Of a stretch of DNA of 64,000 nt, positions 1 to 8,772 are shown piece by piece. The notes under the pieces were generated by a model. It searched no databases, was not told the origin of the DNA, and worked only from the letters and a program-made list of their open reading frames with translations. Numbering within the stretch: position 1 is the first letter of the stretch; each line of letters opens with the position of its first letter. The stretch is from positions 2,232,001 through 2,296,000 of the forward strand of contig NZ_AP022599.1 in NCBI RefSeq assembly GCF_010725725.1, in the 5' to 3' direction. The translations under genes and the position numbers were made by a program. This DNA comes from Mycolicibacterium pulveris (GTDB taxonomy: Bacteria > Actinomycetota > Actinomycetes > Mycobacteriales > Mycobacteriaceae).

Positions 1-55
1 TGGCACGAGAAACCTGGGGTAGCCGCAGGCTTCGGATGTTGAAGATCGTTGACAT
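1..55 (-). CDS. mce1D: Mce1D, N-terminal fragment cut by window edge
   Basis: Only the first 18 codons are inside the window, reading MSTIFNIRSLRLPQVSRA, which resembles the start of mycobacterial Mce1D as I remember it. The ATG lies 11 bases after the mce1C stop, and a G-rich stretch overlapping that stop can serve as the ribosome binding site. Mce proteins are MlaD-like substrate-binding subunits of a lipid ABC importer in the cell envelope. The order yrbE1A-yrbE1B-mce1A-B-C-D supports the call. Confidence 0.75.
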   Translation of the reverse strand, partial: MSTIFNIRSLRLPQVSRA

Positions 56-66
56 CTGTTACCCCC

Positions 67-1644
67 CTATCCCTGCGATCCCGGCGGGAGGAACGGCGGA
101 TTGCCCAATAGCGGCGGCTGCCCGGCCGGCGCCAACTGCTGGCCCGGTCCCGGTACCGGCGGGGCGGGCAGGGCCGGCGGCAGCGGCGCGATGCCGGGGG
201 TGAAGTCCGCGGGGAGCGGTGGCTGCGAAGGATCCTGCCCCACCGGCACGGTGCGCGCCCCCGGCGGCGTGTCGGGCGACAACTGACCGTGCACGCCCGG
301 CATGTTCGGTGGCAGCTGACCGGGGATGGCCGCGGCGGGCACACCCGGTGACGGCTGCGGACCGTGCGCGTTCGGGTCGGAGGTGACCACGTCGATCGGA
401 CCGTAGGCCGGGCCGCCGAACGGTCCGACGGACAGCCCGGCACACGGCAGCGGGTTGTCCGGCCGTGGCAGGCCGCCGGGCCCAGGCGTGTACGAGCACG
501 GATGCCCCTTGAGCACACCGGGTCCCGGATGCTCGGGCGTGCCCTCCAACACTGCGGGTCCCGGCGGCGGGGCGCCGTTGTCGAAGCCCTGCGCGTTCGG
601 GTCCGGGAACCGCCACGCGGGCAGACCCGCGTCGCCCCAGAACTTCTGCGGGTCGATGCCGCGCTTCTTGAACGCGGCGTCGATGAACGGCTGCAGGATC
701 TGGCCCGGCAACAGGTTCACCAACATCACCTTGAAGTACGGACCGGACGCGACGGCCTCACCCAGCGAGGCCACGAAGCTGGCGATCGTGGTCAGCGTGT
801 CCATCAGGTCGTACTGGCGTTCCCGCAGCACATCGCTGACCACGCGCAGCTGCTCCAGCACCCGGTTGAGGTTCGGGTTGTCGTCGATGAGGCCCTTGAC
901 CTGTTCGGAGAAGGACCCGACCCGCTCGAGCAGGGCGCCGACGGCGTAGCTGCGCTCGTTGATCGCGCCCAGCAGCGTCTGGGCGTTGACGAGCAGCTGG
1001 TTGATCTGCTCGCTGCGGCTGCCGAGCACGCCGGCGATCTTGTTGGCGTTGGCCAACAGCTTCTTGACGTCGTCGTCGCGCTTGCCGATCGTCTCGGAGA
1101 AGCGGGCCACCCCGTCGAGCGCGGCGCTCAGATGCGGGTAGGTCTGGTCGATGGTCTCCGACAACACGTTCAGCGAGCGCTTGACGGTTTCGGTGTCCCA
1201 CTCCGAGGCCGCCTTCGTCACGTCGAAGAACGCGTCGTAGATCTGGTAGGGCGTGGTGGTCTGGCCCAGCGGCAGAATCCCGTTGGCGCGCAACGGATCA
1301 GATCCGCGGGGCTCGATCTCGATGTTGCGCCGGCCCAGGATGGTGTCGGTGCGGATGGCCACCCGGCTGTCCTTGCCGATCTGCGTACCGCCCAGCGAGT
1401 AACCGATCTTGACCTTGTCGCCTTCGATCGCCATCGAGCGCACCTGCCCCACGTCGACGCCGGCGATGCGGACCTTGTCGCCCTCGTTGAGTCCGCCGGT
1501 GTCGGAGAAGTAGGCGTAGTACGTCGGCGTCGCGAACAGCATCGGCACGCTGGCGAAACTCTGCCCCACCCCGATCACGAGGACCAGGATGATGATGCCC
1601 ATCACCCCGTTGCGGGCCCGGTTCGATCCCTCCAGAGTTCTCAT
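67..1644 (-). CDS. mce1C: Mce1C, MlaD-family subunit of lipid importer
   Basis: The 525-residue protein has one N-terminal membrane anchor (about residues 12-35), an MlaD/MCE domain (about 40-120, with the core GDKVRIAGVDVGQV), and a helical region to about 330. It ends in a Pro/Gly-rich tail of roughly 180 residues. Mce1A-F subunits are thought to form a hetero-hexameric tube carrying fatty or mycolic acids across the periplasm. I chose the ATG at 1644, not 1656, because it overlaps the mce1B stop as ATGA and its product starts MRTLEG, like M. tuberculosis Mce1C. Translation is probably coupled to mce1B. Confidence 0.92.
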   Translation of the reverse strand: MRTLEGSNRARNGVMGIIILVLVIGVGQSFASVPMLFATPTYYAYFSDTGGLNEGDKVRIAGVDVGQVRSMAIEGDKVKIGYSLGGTQIGKDSRVAIRTDTILGRRNIEIEPRGSDPLRANGILPLGQTTTPYQIYDAFFDVTKAASEWDTETVKRSLNVLSETIDQTYPHLSAALDGVARFSETIGKRDDDVKKLLANANKIAGVLGSRSEQINQLLVNAQTLLGAINERSYAVGALLERVGSFSEQVKGLIDDNPNLNRVLEQLRVVSDVLRERQYDLMDTLTTIASFVASLGEAVASGPYFKVMLVNLLPGQILQPFIDAAFKKRGIDPQKFWGDAGLPAWRFPDPNAQGFDNGAPPPGPAVLEGTPEHPGPGVLKGHPCSYTPGPGGLPRPDNPLPCAGLSVGPFGGPAYGPIDVVTSDPNAHGPQPSPGVPAAAIPGQLPPNMPGVHGQLSPDTPPGARTVPVGQDPSQPPLPADFTPGIAPLPPALPAPPVPGPGQQLAPAGQPPLLGNPPFLPPGSQG

Positions 1645-2672
1645 TGCGGCGTACACCTACCCGACGGCTGGCTGAAGAGTTTGATGGTGCGCACCGGCCC
1701 GCCGGGCTGCAGCCCGTTCATCCGAAGCGAGATGTCGCAGGCGTAGAAGTTGAAGAAGTCGCCGTAGATGCCGCCCGCACGGCCGATGATCTTGAACGCG
1801 GTTGGCAGCCTGACCAGGATGTCGTTCAGTTGGTCGCGCTGGTCGACGAGGGGTTGCTGAACGTTTTCGAGGTGACCGACCGTGCTCTGCAGCAGCGGCC
1901 GGTTGTCGGCGAGCAGGTCGGCGACCGTGCCCGCGGCGTCGCTGATGTCGGCGACCGACGTGGCGATCGGGTCCGCCCGATTCTTCAGGCCCGTGATCAG
2001 CTTCTCGAAGTCCTGCACGGTCTCGTCGAACTGCTGCTGATGTCGCACCGTGGTGTCGAGCACCGTGTTGAGGTTGCGGATCACCTCGCCGATCGCCTGG
2101 TCGCGGTCGGCCAGCGCCGACGTCAGCGACGCGGTCTGGTCGAGGATGTCGTTGATGGTGCCGCCCTGTCCCTGGAAGACCGTGATGATCGACTGGGCGA
2201 TGTTGTTGACCTTGTCGGGGTCCAGGGCCCGGAACACCGGGCGGAAGCCGCCGATCAACGCGTCGAGATCCAGTGCGGGCTCGGTGCGATCGACCGGGAT
2301 GGTGCCGCCCGCGGGCATCCGCTCGTCGCTGTCGCCGCGCGTGAGCTCCATGAACCGGTCACCGATCAGGTTCAGGTAGCGGATCGACGCCGTGGTGCCC
2401 TCGAACAGCGGCAGCGACCGGTCGACGTTGAAGTCGACCTTCACCTGGGTGCCGCCGTTGATCAGCGTGACGCCTTCGACCTTGCCGACCTCGACACCCG
2501 AGGCCCGAACGAACTGGCCGGCGCGCAACCCGCTGGCGTTGGAGAAAATCGCCGAATATCCGGTGGTTCGGTCGAACCGCATCTGACCGAACACCACGAC
2601 GATGATCGCGGTGAACAGCAGCAGCACCAGTGAGAAGGCGCCGAGTTTGATGGCGGTACCGGTGATTTTCAT
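1641..2672 (-). CDS. mce1B: Mce1B, MlaD-family subunit of lipid importer
   Basis: The 343-residue protein has an N-terminal hydrophobic anchor (about residues 9-29) and an MCE domain (about 37-115, containing GQFVRASGVEVGKVEGV). A long helical segment follows, then a short C-terminal part with two cysteines. It should be one of the six Mce subunits of the Mce1 lipid importer. Its ATG overlaps the mce1A stop by four bases (ATGA) and its own stop overlaps the mce1C start, so the three genes form a coupled operon. Length and position match Mce1B of M. tuberculosis. Confidence 0.93.
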   Translation of the reverse strand: MKITGTAIKLGAFSLVLLLFTAIIVVVFGQMRFDRTTGYSAIFSNASGLRAGQFVRASGVEVGKVEGVTLINGGTQVKVDFNVDRSLPLFEGTTASIRYLNLIGDRFMELTRGDSDERMPAGGTIPVDRTEPALDLDALIGGFRPVFRALDPDKVNNIAQSIITVFQGQGGTINDILDQTASLTSALADRDQAIGEVIRNLNTVLDTTVRHQQQFDETVQDFEKLITGLKNRADPIATSVADISDAAGTVADLLADNRPLLQSTVGHLENVQQPLVDQRDQLNDILVRLPTAFKIIGRAGGIYGDFFNFYACDISLRMNGLQPGGPVRTIKLFSQPSGRCTPQ

Positions 2673-3880
2673 GGGTTGATCGTGTTCTCCCCGACTTGGC
2701 GACCCCAGACGTATTCGATCAGGATCGGCTGGCCCAACTCGAAGTGGTTGTACGGCGCGATCGACGCACCGGTGTCCATGACGAGGTACGGCGCCGGCCA
2801 GAGGTCACGGGTGACCGGCTGCCAGCAGCCGGGCCGCCCCTCAGGACCGCCACGCGCGTTCACGCGCGGCAGGTTGTCCGGATACACATACGGGTTGGCG
2901 GCACCCATGAGCTCCGACAGCGTCCGCAGCGAGTACCCGTTACCGCCCAGGGACGCAGCGACTTTCGGTTCCACGTCGTGGTAGTTGCGGATCATGCAGT
3001 ACAGCGCCGGGCTGTACTCGTCGAGGATCTCCGACGGCACGATGAGGTCTTCGGCGCCGCGGACCAGATACGGGCCGCCGCGCTCGAAGATGTCGCCGCC
3101 GATGTTGCCGAAGCCGATGGCGGCCATCAGCGCCTGGTCGATGTTGCCCTGCTGTTCGTTGAGGGTCTGCGCGGTGGTCACCGCGTTCTCCAACCCGGCG
3201 AACAGGTCGGGCGCCGCGTCGGCGTACACCTCGCCGAGGTCGGCGAGCAGCCTGTTGTCCTCGGCGATGCGCGGCATCTTCGGGTTGATGTCGGCCAGGA
3301 TCTCGTTGCCGTGGATGATCGACTGCCCGAACCGGTCACCGAGCCCGTCGAGGGCTTCGGCGGTCGCGGCCAGCGTCTGGTTCAGTTTGATCGGATCCAC
3401 CTGCTGTGAGATCGACACCACGGTCTCGAACAGCGTGTTGAACTCGGTGGTCACCGACGTCACGTCGATCACGTCCGACGAGGTGATCCGCGCCGTGTCG
3501 GGGTCCTCCGGCGAGGTGAAGTTCACGTACTTGTTGCCGAACACGGTGGTGGCGTCGATGCTGGCGTCGACGTTGCGCGGGATCAGGTCGAGGTACTTGG
3601 GGTCGACGTCGACGACGATCTTCGCCTTCGGCTCGTCACCGACGGTGACGCCGTCGACGGCGGCCACCCGGCCGATCTCCACCCCGTTGTAGGTGACCTT
3701 GGCGCCGGGATCCATCGACAGGCCCGCGCGCGTGGAGATCAAGGTGAGCTGCGTGCGCGGCATGAAGTCGCCGCGGAACTGCATGTACACCAGCACCAGC
3801 GCGATGATCGTCAACAGCGTCAACACCAGCCCCGCCAACTTGTAGGGCGGGGTGCGAGGAGCGTTCAACGGTGCCGTCAT
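2669..3880 (-). CDS. mce1A: Mce1A, MlaD-family subunit of lipid importer
   Basis: The 403-residue protein has an N-terminal transmembrane anchor (about residues 13-33), an MCE domain (about 40-120, with GAKVTYNGVEIGRVAAV), and a Mce4_CUP1-type helical region. Its C-terminal part has several cysteines. It is the first Mce subunit of the operon and starts four bases after yrbE1B. The family mediates lipid uptake. In pathogens Mce1A has been linked to cell entry, but nothing in this sequence speaks to virulence. Confidence 0.93.
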   Translation of the reverse strand: MTAPLNAPRTPPYKLAGLVLTLLTIIALVLVYMQFRGDFMPRTQLTLISTRAGLSMDPGAKVTYNGVEIGRVAAVDGVTVGDEPKAKIVVDVDPKYLDLIPRNVDASIDATTVFGNKYVNFTSPEDPDTARITSSDVIDVTSVTTEFNTLFETVVSISQQVDPIKLNQTLAATAEALDGLGDRFGQSIIHGNEILADINPKMPRIAEDNRLLADLGEVYADAAPDLFAGLENAVTTAQTLNEQQGNIDQALMAAIGFGNIGGDIFERGGPYLVRGAEDLIVPSEILDEYSPALYCMIRNYHDVEPKVAASLGGNGYSLRTLSELMGAANPYVYPDNLPRVNARGGPEGRPGCWQPVTRDLWPAPYLVMDTGASIAPYNHFELGQPILIEYVWGRQVGENTINP

Positions 3881-3884
3881 CGCG

Positions 3885-4754
3885 CTACACCGTCAGGTTG
3901 AAGTTCGGGTCGACGCCGTAGAGCGCCAACGAGGCGAACAGGACCACACACACGATCGCGACCAGCGAGGCGCGCATAGACCGGCCGACGGCCTCGCCGA
4001 CCCCGACGGGACCGCCGCTGGCGTAGTAGCCGTAGTAGCAGTGGTTGAGCATCACGATGACCGAGATGATCACCGCCTGGATGAACGACCAGAACACGTC
4101 GTCGGGACGCAGGAACGTGCGGAAGTAGTGCTCGTAGGTGCCGATCGACTGGCCGTAGAAGAATGTCGTGGTCACCTGTGCGGACAGGAAGCTCATGATG
4201 ATCGCCATCGCGTACAGCGGGATGATCACGATGAAGCCGGCCATGATCCGGGTGGACACCAGATACGAGATCGACTTGATGCCCATCACCTCCAGCGCGT
4301 CGATCTCCTCGCTGATGCGCATCGCGCCGAGCTCGGCGGTGGCGCCGGCGCCGACGGTGGCCGCCAGTGCCTGGCCCGCGACCACCGGGGCGGCGATGCG
4401 GACGTTGATCAGCGCGGCGAAGAAGCCGGTGAACGCCTCGACGCCGATGTTGCCGAGGGACGCGAAGCCCTGGATCGCGACCAGCGACGACCCGGACAGC
4501 GTGACGAAGCCGACGATCGCCACGGTGCCGCCGATGACGGCCATCGCACCGGTGCCCATGCCGATCTCGGCGATCAGCCGCAGGGTCTCCCTGCGGTAGT
4601 AGCGCAGCGCGTGGCCGATCGAACCGACCGCCGTGAGGACGAACCAGGCGACGTGCCCGACGCTGTCCAGGAAGCGGGCCGGCGAGCTGACCACATTCTG
4701 GACGCGGGAGTATCCCCGCGGAAAGCGTGAACGCAGGACCGTTGTCGTCGACAC
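3885..4754 (-). CDS. yrbE1B: YrbE1B, MlaE-like permease of Mce1 importer
   Basis: The 289-residue integral membrane protein belongs to the MlaE/YrbE family. The conserved cytoplasmic loop is visible around EISEEIDALEVMGI-type sequence (MRISEEIDALEVMG), which is the site that contacts the ATPase. It forms the inner-membrane channel with YrbE1A. I prefer the GTG at 4754, one base after the yrbE1A stop, because it gives VSTTTVLRSRFPR, which matches the start and 289-residue length I recall for M. tuberculosis YrbE1B. An ATG at 4781 would overlap the upstream gene by 26 bases. Confidence 0.9.
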   Translation of the reverse strand: MSTTTVLRSRFPRGYSRVQNVVSSPARFLDSVGHVAWFVLTAVGSIGHALRYYRRETLRLIAEIGMGTGAMAVIGGTVAIVGFVTLSGSSLVAIQGFASLGNIGVEAFTGFFAALINVRIAAPVVAGQALAATVGAGATAELGAMRISEEIDALEVMGIKSISYLVSTRIMAGFIVIIPLYAMAIIMSFLSAQVTTTFFYGQSIGTYEHYFRTFLRPDDVFWSFIQAVIISVIVMLNHCYYGYYASGGPVGVGEAVGRSMRASLVAIVCVVLFASLALYGVDPNFNLTV

Positions 4755-4755
4755 G

Positions 4756-5553
4756 TCAGCTCCCCGTTCCGAACCGGACACCGATCGTGGTGAGCACCAC
4801 GTTCACCGCGAACAGGGCGATGACGCAGAGCACCAGCGTCTCGTTGACCGCGGTGCCGACACCCTTGGCGCCGCCGGAAACGGTCAGACCGCGGTAGCAC
4901 CCGACCAGGCCGGCGATCAGCCCGAAGGTCGCCGCCTTGACGATCGAGATGACCACCTCGGGCAGGCCGGTGATCAACGTCAGCGTCGAGACGTACGCGC
5001 CCGCCGAGACGTTCTGCAGGTACACCCCGAAGATGAAGCCACCGACCAGGCCGACGGTGATCACCGCGCCGTTGAGCAAGATCGCCACGAACGTCGAGGC
5101 CACCACGCGCGGAACCACGAGCCGGTGGATGGGGTCGATACCGAGCACCTCCAGGGCGTCGATCTCCTCGCGGATGGTGCGGGCACCGAGGTCGGCGCAG
5201 ATGGCCGTCGAACCGGCCCCGGCGACGACGAGCACGGTCACCAGGGGACCCAGCTGGGTGACGGCGCCGATGGCGGCGCCGGCACCGGAGACGTCGGCGG
5301 CGCCGAACTCCGCGAGCAGGATGTTCAGCGTGAAGATCAGCAGCACGGTCAGCGGGATCGACACGGCCAGCGTCGGCAGGAACGCCACCCGCATCAGAAA
5401 CCAGCTCTGCAGGATGAACTCGCGCCACTGGAACGGCGGCTTGAACAGCGCTTTTCCGGTGAGCACGCACATGCGCACGAAGCCGCCGACCGCTTCGAGA
5501 CCCGGTTTGACCTGGTCACGCACGTAGCCGGTCATGCCGGTCGTCGCCGTCAC
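4756..5553 (-). CDS. yrbE1A: YrbE1A, MlaE-like permease of Mce1 importer
   Basis: This 265-residue MlaE-family permease is the partner of YrbE1B. The loop TIREEIDALEVLGIDP is the ATPase-contact signature, and several hydrophobic spans surround it. The GTG at 5553 has a good ribosome binding site (GGGAG, about 10 bases upstream) and gives the same length as M. tuberculosis YrbE1A. An upstream ATG at 5616 would add a basic extension that does not look conserved. The gene is separated from fadD5 by 212 bases, so it may have its own promoter there. Confidence 0.9.
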   Translation of the reverse strand: MTATTGMTGYVRDQVKPGLEAVGGFVRMCVLTGKALFKPPFQWREFILQSWFLMRVAFLPTLAVSIPLTVLLIFTLNILLAEFGAADVSGAGAAIGAVTQLGPLVTVLVVAGAGSTAICADLGARTIREEIDALEVLGIDPIHRLVVPRVVASTFVAILLNGAVITVGLVGGFIFGVYLQNVSAGAYVSTLTLITGLPEVVISIVKAATFGLIAGLVGCYRGLTVSGGAKGVGTAVNETLVLCVIALFAVNVVLTTIGVRFGTGS

Positions 5554-5653
5554 CAGTGCACTCCCACGACGAAATCGCGAGTGTCGTGGCGCAACAGCTG
5601 CGCCTGTCGCACGCACCCTCCTTGCCCGAGCCTGGTGTCTGTGACCAACATCT

Positions 5654-5674
5654 CCTTACTCGCCGGTAGTAAGG
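5654..5674. promoter_or_regulatory. Inverted repeat upstream of yrbE1A, candidate operator
   Basis: The 7-base arms CCTTACT and AGTAAGG are perfect and are separated by CGCCGGT. The site lies in the 212-base gap between fadD5 and yrbE1A, about 100 bases before the yrbE1A start. Size and symmetry suit a TetR- or GntR-type dimer. The bound factor is unknown. The rest of the 5554-5765 gap shows no convincing gene. Confidence 0.4.
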
Positions 5675-5765
5675 CAGACCACCGGACTGTACCCGATCCG
5701 ATCGCCGCTCTGCACCGCATCGGCAGTATTCGCGGCGTAGCCCGCAGCGCTCGCCCGCTCATCTG

Positions 5766-7433
5766 TCAGTCCTCTTGCGCTGCTCCAGAAACTGTTGGCG
5801 GAGTGGCACTTTCGCGGGCGTCAGAAGAAGGTTTGCCCGCGGCAAAGCGCTCCCGCAGTTCGGTCTTGAGGACCTTGCCCGCGGGGTTTCGCGGCAGCGC
5901 GTCGACCACCTCGACGGCCTTCGGATGTTTGTACCTGGCGAGCCGCTCGGACAGGAAGTCCTCGAGATCGCGCAGGTCAGGTTCGGTACCGGCGTCCTGG
6001 CCGAGCGCGACGACCGCGACGGGCACCTCACCCCACTTCTCGTCGTGGCGGCCGATCACCGCCACCTCGGCGATGGCCGGATGGGCTGCCAGGGCGTTCT
6101 CGACCTCGGCGCAGTAGATGTTCTCGCCGCCGGAGATGATCATGTCCTTCTTGCGGTCGACGACCCAGATGTAGCCCTCCTCGTCCTGGCGGACCAGGTC
6201 GCCGGAGTGAAACCAACCGCCTGCGAAGGCCTCAGCGGTGGCCTGCGGGTTGTTCCAGTAGCCGGCCATCAGGGTCGGTGCGCGGTAGACGATCTCGCCC
6301 ACCTCACCGATCGGTACGTCGTTCATGTCGTCGTCGACGATGCGCGCGGCGACCGTCGGGATGACCTTGCCGACCGAGCCCAGCTTGCGAATTGCGTCGT
6401 CGCCCAACAACATGCACGTCACCGGCGACATCTCCGTCTGACCGAACGCAGCCAGGATCTGTGTCCCCGGGAAAGTGTCAGACATGGTGCGCAGCAACGT
6501 ATCTGAGGCGGGTGCCGCGCCCCACGACAGCACCCGCAGGTGCAGCCGGCGCGGGCGCGCGCTCTGCTCGGCGCACACCGCCTGCCACTGCGCGGGCACC
6601 AGGAAGATGCCGGTGACCTTCTCCGCCTCGAGCACGTCGAGCAGCGCACCGGGATCGAACGCGCCCAGCGGATAGAGCACCGTCGGCCGGCCGAGCAGCA
6701 GGCCGGGGATCATGTTGCCGATGCCTGCGATGTGGAACAGCGGGACCCCGATGAAGCCGACGTCGTTGTTGATGTCGGCGCCGTTGGTGAACAGAAAGGT
6801 CAGCGCCTGGCCTGCGAGGTTGGTGTGGGTGAGCACCGCGCCCTTCGGCCTGCCGGTGGTGCCCGAGGTGTACATGATCAGCGCCGGGGAGTCGTTGGGG
6901 ATGTCCACCGTGGGGGCGGGTTCCCCGGCTTCCTCGATCAGGTCGTCGTAACCGATCGTGGTCTGGTCCGTCGCGCCACCGGCGACGATCACGGTAGTCA
7001 GGGTCGAGTCGATGTCACGAACCGCGGCGGCCACGCCCGCCAGCACCGCCTCGGTGATGATCACCTTGGCCTGGCAGTCGCCGACCAGGTATGCGATCTC
7101 CGGCGGGGTCATGCGGAAGTTCACCGGGACCGCGATCGCGCCGAGCTTGTTGACCGCCAGAAACGCCTCGATGAACTCGGTGCGGTTGAGCATCAGGATC
7201 AGCACCCGGTCGCCGAACTCCACCCCGCGCCGGTTCAGCGCGCCCGCCAGGTTGGCGACGCGCTCGTCGAGTTCGCGCCAGGTCGTGGTCTGCCCCAGGA
7301 AGCGCAGCGCCACTCCGTCGGGTTGCATCAGCGCGTGACGGGTCAGCTGGTTGGTCCAGTTCTGCCGACGGGCCAGATAGGGCTGTTCGGTGGGGTCGGT
7401 CAACAGGTGTACTCCCGTTCTTAGGGGTTGCAC
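5766..7433 (-). CDS. fadD5: FadD5, long-chain fatty-acid-CoA/AMP ligase
   Basis: This ANL-superfamily adenylating enzyme (555 residues from the GTG at 7433) should activate fatty acids to acyl-AMP and acyl-CoA. The AMP-binding P-loop MYTSGTTGRPKG, the A5 region AAFGQTEMSP, the A7 motif GWFHSGDLV and the C-terminal lysine motif PRNPAGKVLK are all present. It lies upstream of yrbE1A exactly as fadD5 does in mce1 loci, and probably activates lipids brought in by Mce1. The start is uncertain: the GTG at 7433 has no visible ribosome binding site, while an in-frame TTG at 7403 follows GGGAG at normal spacing. Confidence 0.92.
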   Translation of the reverse strand: MQPLRTGVHLLTDPTEQPYLARRQNWTNQLTRHALMQPDGVALRFLGQTTTWRELDERVANLAGALNRRGVEFGDRVLILMLNRTEFIEAFLAVNKLGAIAVPVNFRMTPPEIAYLVGDCQAKVIITEAVLAGVAAAVRDIDSTLTTVIVAGGATDQTTIGYDDLIEEAGEPAPTVDIPNDSPALIMYTSGTTGRPKGAVLTHTNLAGQALTFLFTNGADINNDVGFIGVPLFHIAGIGNMIPGLLLGRPTVLYPLGAFDPGALLDVLEAEKVTGIFLVPAQWQAVCAEQSARPRRLHLRVLSWGAAPASDTLLRTMSDTFPGTQILAAFGQTEMSPVTCMLLGDDAIRKLGSVGKVIPTVAARIVDDDMNDVPIGEVGEIVYRAPTLMAGYWNNPQATAEAFAGGWFHSGDLVRQDEEGYIWVVDRKKDMIISGGENIYCAEVENALAAHPAIAEVAVIGRHDEKWGEVPVAVVALGQDAGTEPDLRDLEDFLSERLARYKHPKAVEVVDALPRNPAGKVLKTELRERFAAGKPSSDARESATPPTVSGAAQED

Positions 7434-7440
7434 AACGTTG

Positions 7441-7456
7441 ATATTTGATCAAACAT
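7441..7456. promoter_or_regulatory. Palindrome in mce1R-fadD5 divergent promoter
   Basis: The core TTTGATCAAA (7444-7453) is a perfect 10-base palindrome, extended by matching AT/AT two bases further out. It sits 8 bases before the fadD5 GTG and about 70 bases before mce1R, in a locally AT-rich stretch of a GC-rich genome. This is the natural place for a GntR autoregulatory operator, so Mce1R binding is my inference. Confidence 0.45.
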
Positions 7457-7528
7457 TGTTGTCGCCCCGGTCACACTATGGCCTCGGCGGCTCAGGGACA
7501 AGCCCTCGCCAGATGACCGGAGAAGACC

Positions 7529-8221
7529 GTGAACGCACCGGCCAGACCCCTCCCGGGACCACGTCGCGGGATGCGGCGTGAACAGCTCTCCGATGAGGTC
7601 GCCAGCCGGTTGCGCGCCGACATCATGACCGGGATCCTGCGGCCCGGCACCTACATTCGGCTCGACGAGACCGCCGCGGCGCTGGGGGTCAGCATCACCC
7701 CGGTGCGCGAAGCGCTGCGCACGCTGCGCGGCGAGGGCATGGTGCAACTCGAACCGCACCGCGGGCATGTCGTCGTCCCCCTGACCCGCACCGACGTCGA
7801 GGACATCTTCTGGCTGCAGGGCACGATCGCCAGGGAATTGGCGGCCACGGCCACCGAGCGGATCACCGACGCCGAGATCAACGAGCTCGCGGAGCTCAAC
7901 GAGGCGCTGGCCGCGGCGATCGAGCGGGGTGACCCCGAAGCGATCGCGGCCGCCGAGTTCGCGTTTCACCGGGCGTTCAACCTGTCCACCGGCCGCATCA
8001 AGCTGGCCTGGTTCCTGCTGCACGTGGCGCGGTATCTGCCGGGCCGGATCTATGCCGGCGACCCGCACTGGGGGGCGGCGGCGTTGACCCGGCACCGCGA
8101 ACTGATCGCCGCGTTGCGCAGGCGCGACGCGGCCGCGGTCATCGGGCTGACCGGTGCCGAGTTCACCGACGGGGCGCAGCGGCTGATCGCACGCCTCGAC
8201 GAGGCCGGGTTGTGGCGCTGA
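7529..8221 (+). CDS. mce1R: Mce1R, GntR/FadR-family transcriptional regulator
   Basis: The 230-residue regulator has an N-terminal winged helix (about residues 18-85, including LGVSITPVREALRTL) and a C-terminal all-helical FCD effector domain (about 90-220). The FCD domain has His residues (FHRAF; TRHREL) of the kind that bind metal or a fatty ligand. The GTG start follows GGAGAAG at good spacing. It is divergent from fadD5, matching Mce1R, the repressor of the mce1 operon in M. tuberculosis. It likely senses a lipid-derived ligand. Confidence 0.88.
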   Translation: MNAPARPLPGPRRGMRREQLSDEVASRLRADIMTGILRPGTYIRLDETAAALGVSITPVREALRTLRGEGMVQLEPHRGHVVVPLTRTDVEDIFWLQGTIARELAATATERITDAEINELAELNEALAAAIERGDPEAIAAAEFAFHRAFNLSTGRIKLAWFLLHVARYLPGRIYAGDPHWGAAALTRHRELIAALRRRDAAAVIGLTGAEFTDGAQRLIARLDEAGLWR

Positions 8222-8250
8222 TGCCCGCTTGGCGCCCGCCGCTGTGGCAC

Positions 8251-8295
8251 TAACGGGTTGATCGCATGCACCTGATGGCTGCAATCAACCCGTTA
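8251..8295. terminator. Bidirectional terminator between mce1R and SRPBCC gene
   Basis: A perfect 12-base inverted repeat (TAACGGGTTGAT at 8251-8262 and its complement at 8284-8295) lies between two convergent genes. No long T-run is present, which is common for mycobacterial terminators. Confidence 0.65.
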
Positions 8296-8312
8296 AGTCC
8301 GCCGAACGTCGG

Positions 8313-8753
8313 CTACTTGGCGGCCAGCTGCTCGGCGCGGGCTTTGAGGTTGCCGGCCAGGTAGTCGAGGGTGTCGCCGATCGCCTTCTTCACCATCGTG
8401 CCGGGGATCGCCAGCTTGGTCTCGACCTCGAGGTCGACGGTCAACAACGACGTCGCCCCGATCGGCACCACCGAGAACCTCTGCTCCTGCTTGCTGAAGT
8501 GGTCGCCCTGCTGCAGCACCGTGTAGATCTGGTTCTCGCCCGGGTAGTACACCGCGGTGATGAACGTGCCCGACTGGCCCTGCACGACCACGTCGAGCCG
8601 CAGCTGGCTGGGTCGGCCGTCGTTGTATCGCGCCAACACCCAGCAGCCCTTGATCTCGGCGTTCCACTTCGGATAAGACTCGAAGTCGGCGACGATCCCC
8701 ATGATCGCCTCGGCGGGCGCCTCGACCTCAACGGTCTTGCTCACGAGCGGCAT
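8313..8753 (-). CDS. SRPBCC/polyketide-cyclase-like lipid-binding protein (TB18.5-like)
   Basis: This 146-residue protein has the START/SRPBCC pattern: an N-terminal strand (SKTVEVEAPAEAIMGIVADFESYPKW), a seven-strand sheet region, and a long C-terminal helix (about residues 118-144). Such proteins enclose a hydrophobic cavity for lipids or small ligands. Position next to mce1R matches Rv0164 (TB18.5) of M. tuberculosis. No catalytic residue is evident, and the biological ligand is unknown. Confidence 0.8.
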   Translation of the reverse strand: MPLVSKTVEVEAPAEAIMGIVADFESYPKWNAEIKGCWVLARYNDGRPSQLRLDVVVQGQSGTFITAVYYPGENQIYTVLQQGDHFSKQEQRFSVVPIGATSLLTVDLEVETKLAIPGTMVKKAIGDTLDYLAGNLKARAEQLAAK

Positions 8754-8772
8754 TCGTCGAGCATATCGACTA

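Noticed and set aside
364..1746. 460-residue plus-strand frame opposite mce1C
   Set aside because: Shadow of the Mce1C coding sequence, with repeated Arg/Gln/Asp composition and no motif.
5550..5762. 70-residue minus-strand frame between fadD5 and yrbE1A
   Set aside because: Covers the whole gap but shows Arg-rich, mixed composition and no ribosome binding site; treated as an intergenic region with a candidate operator.
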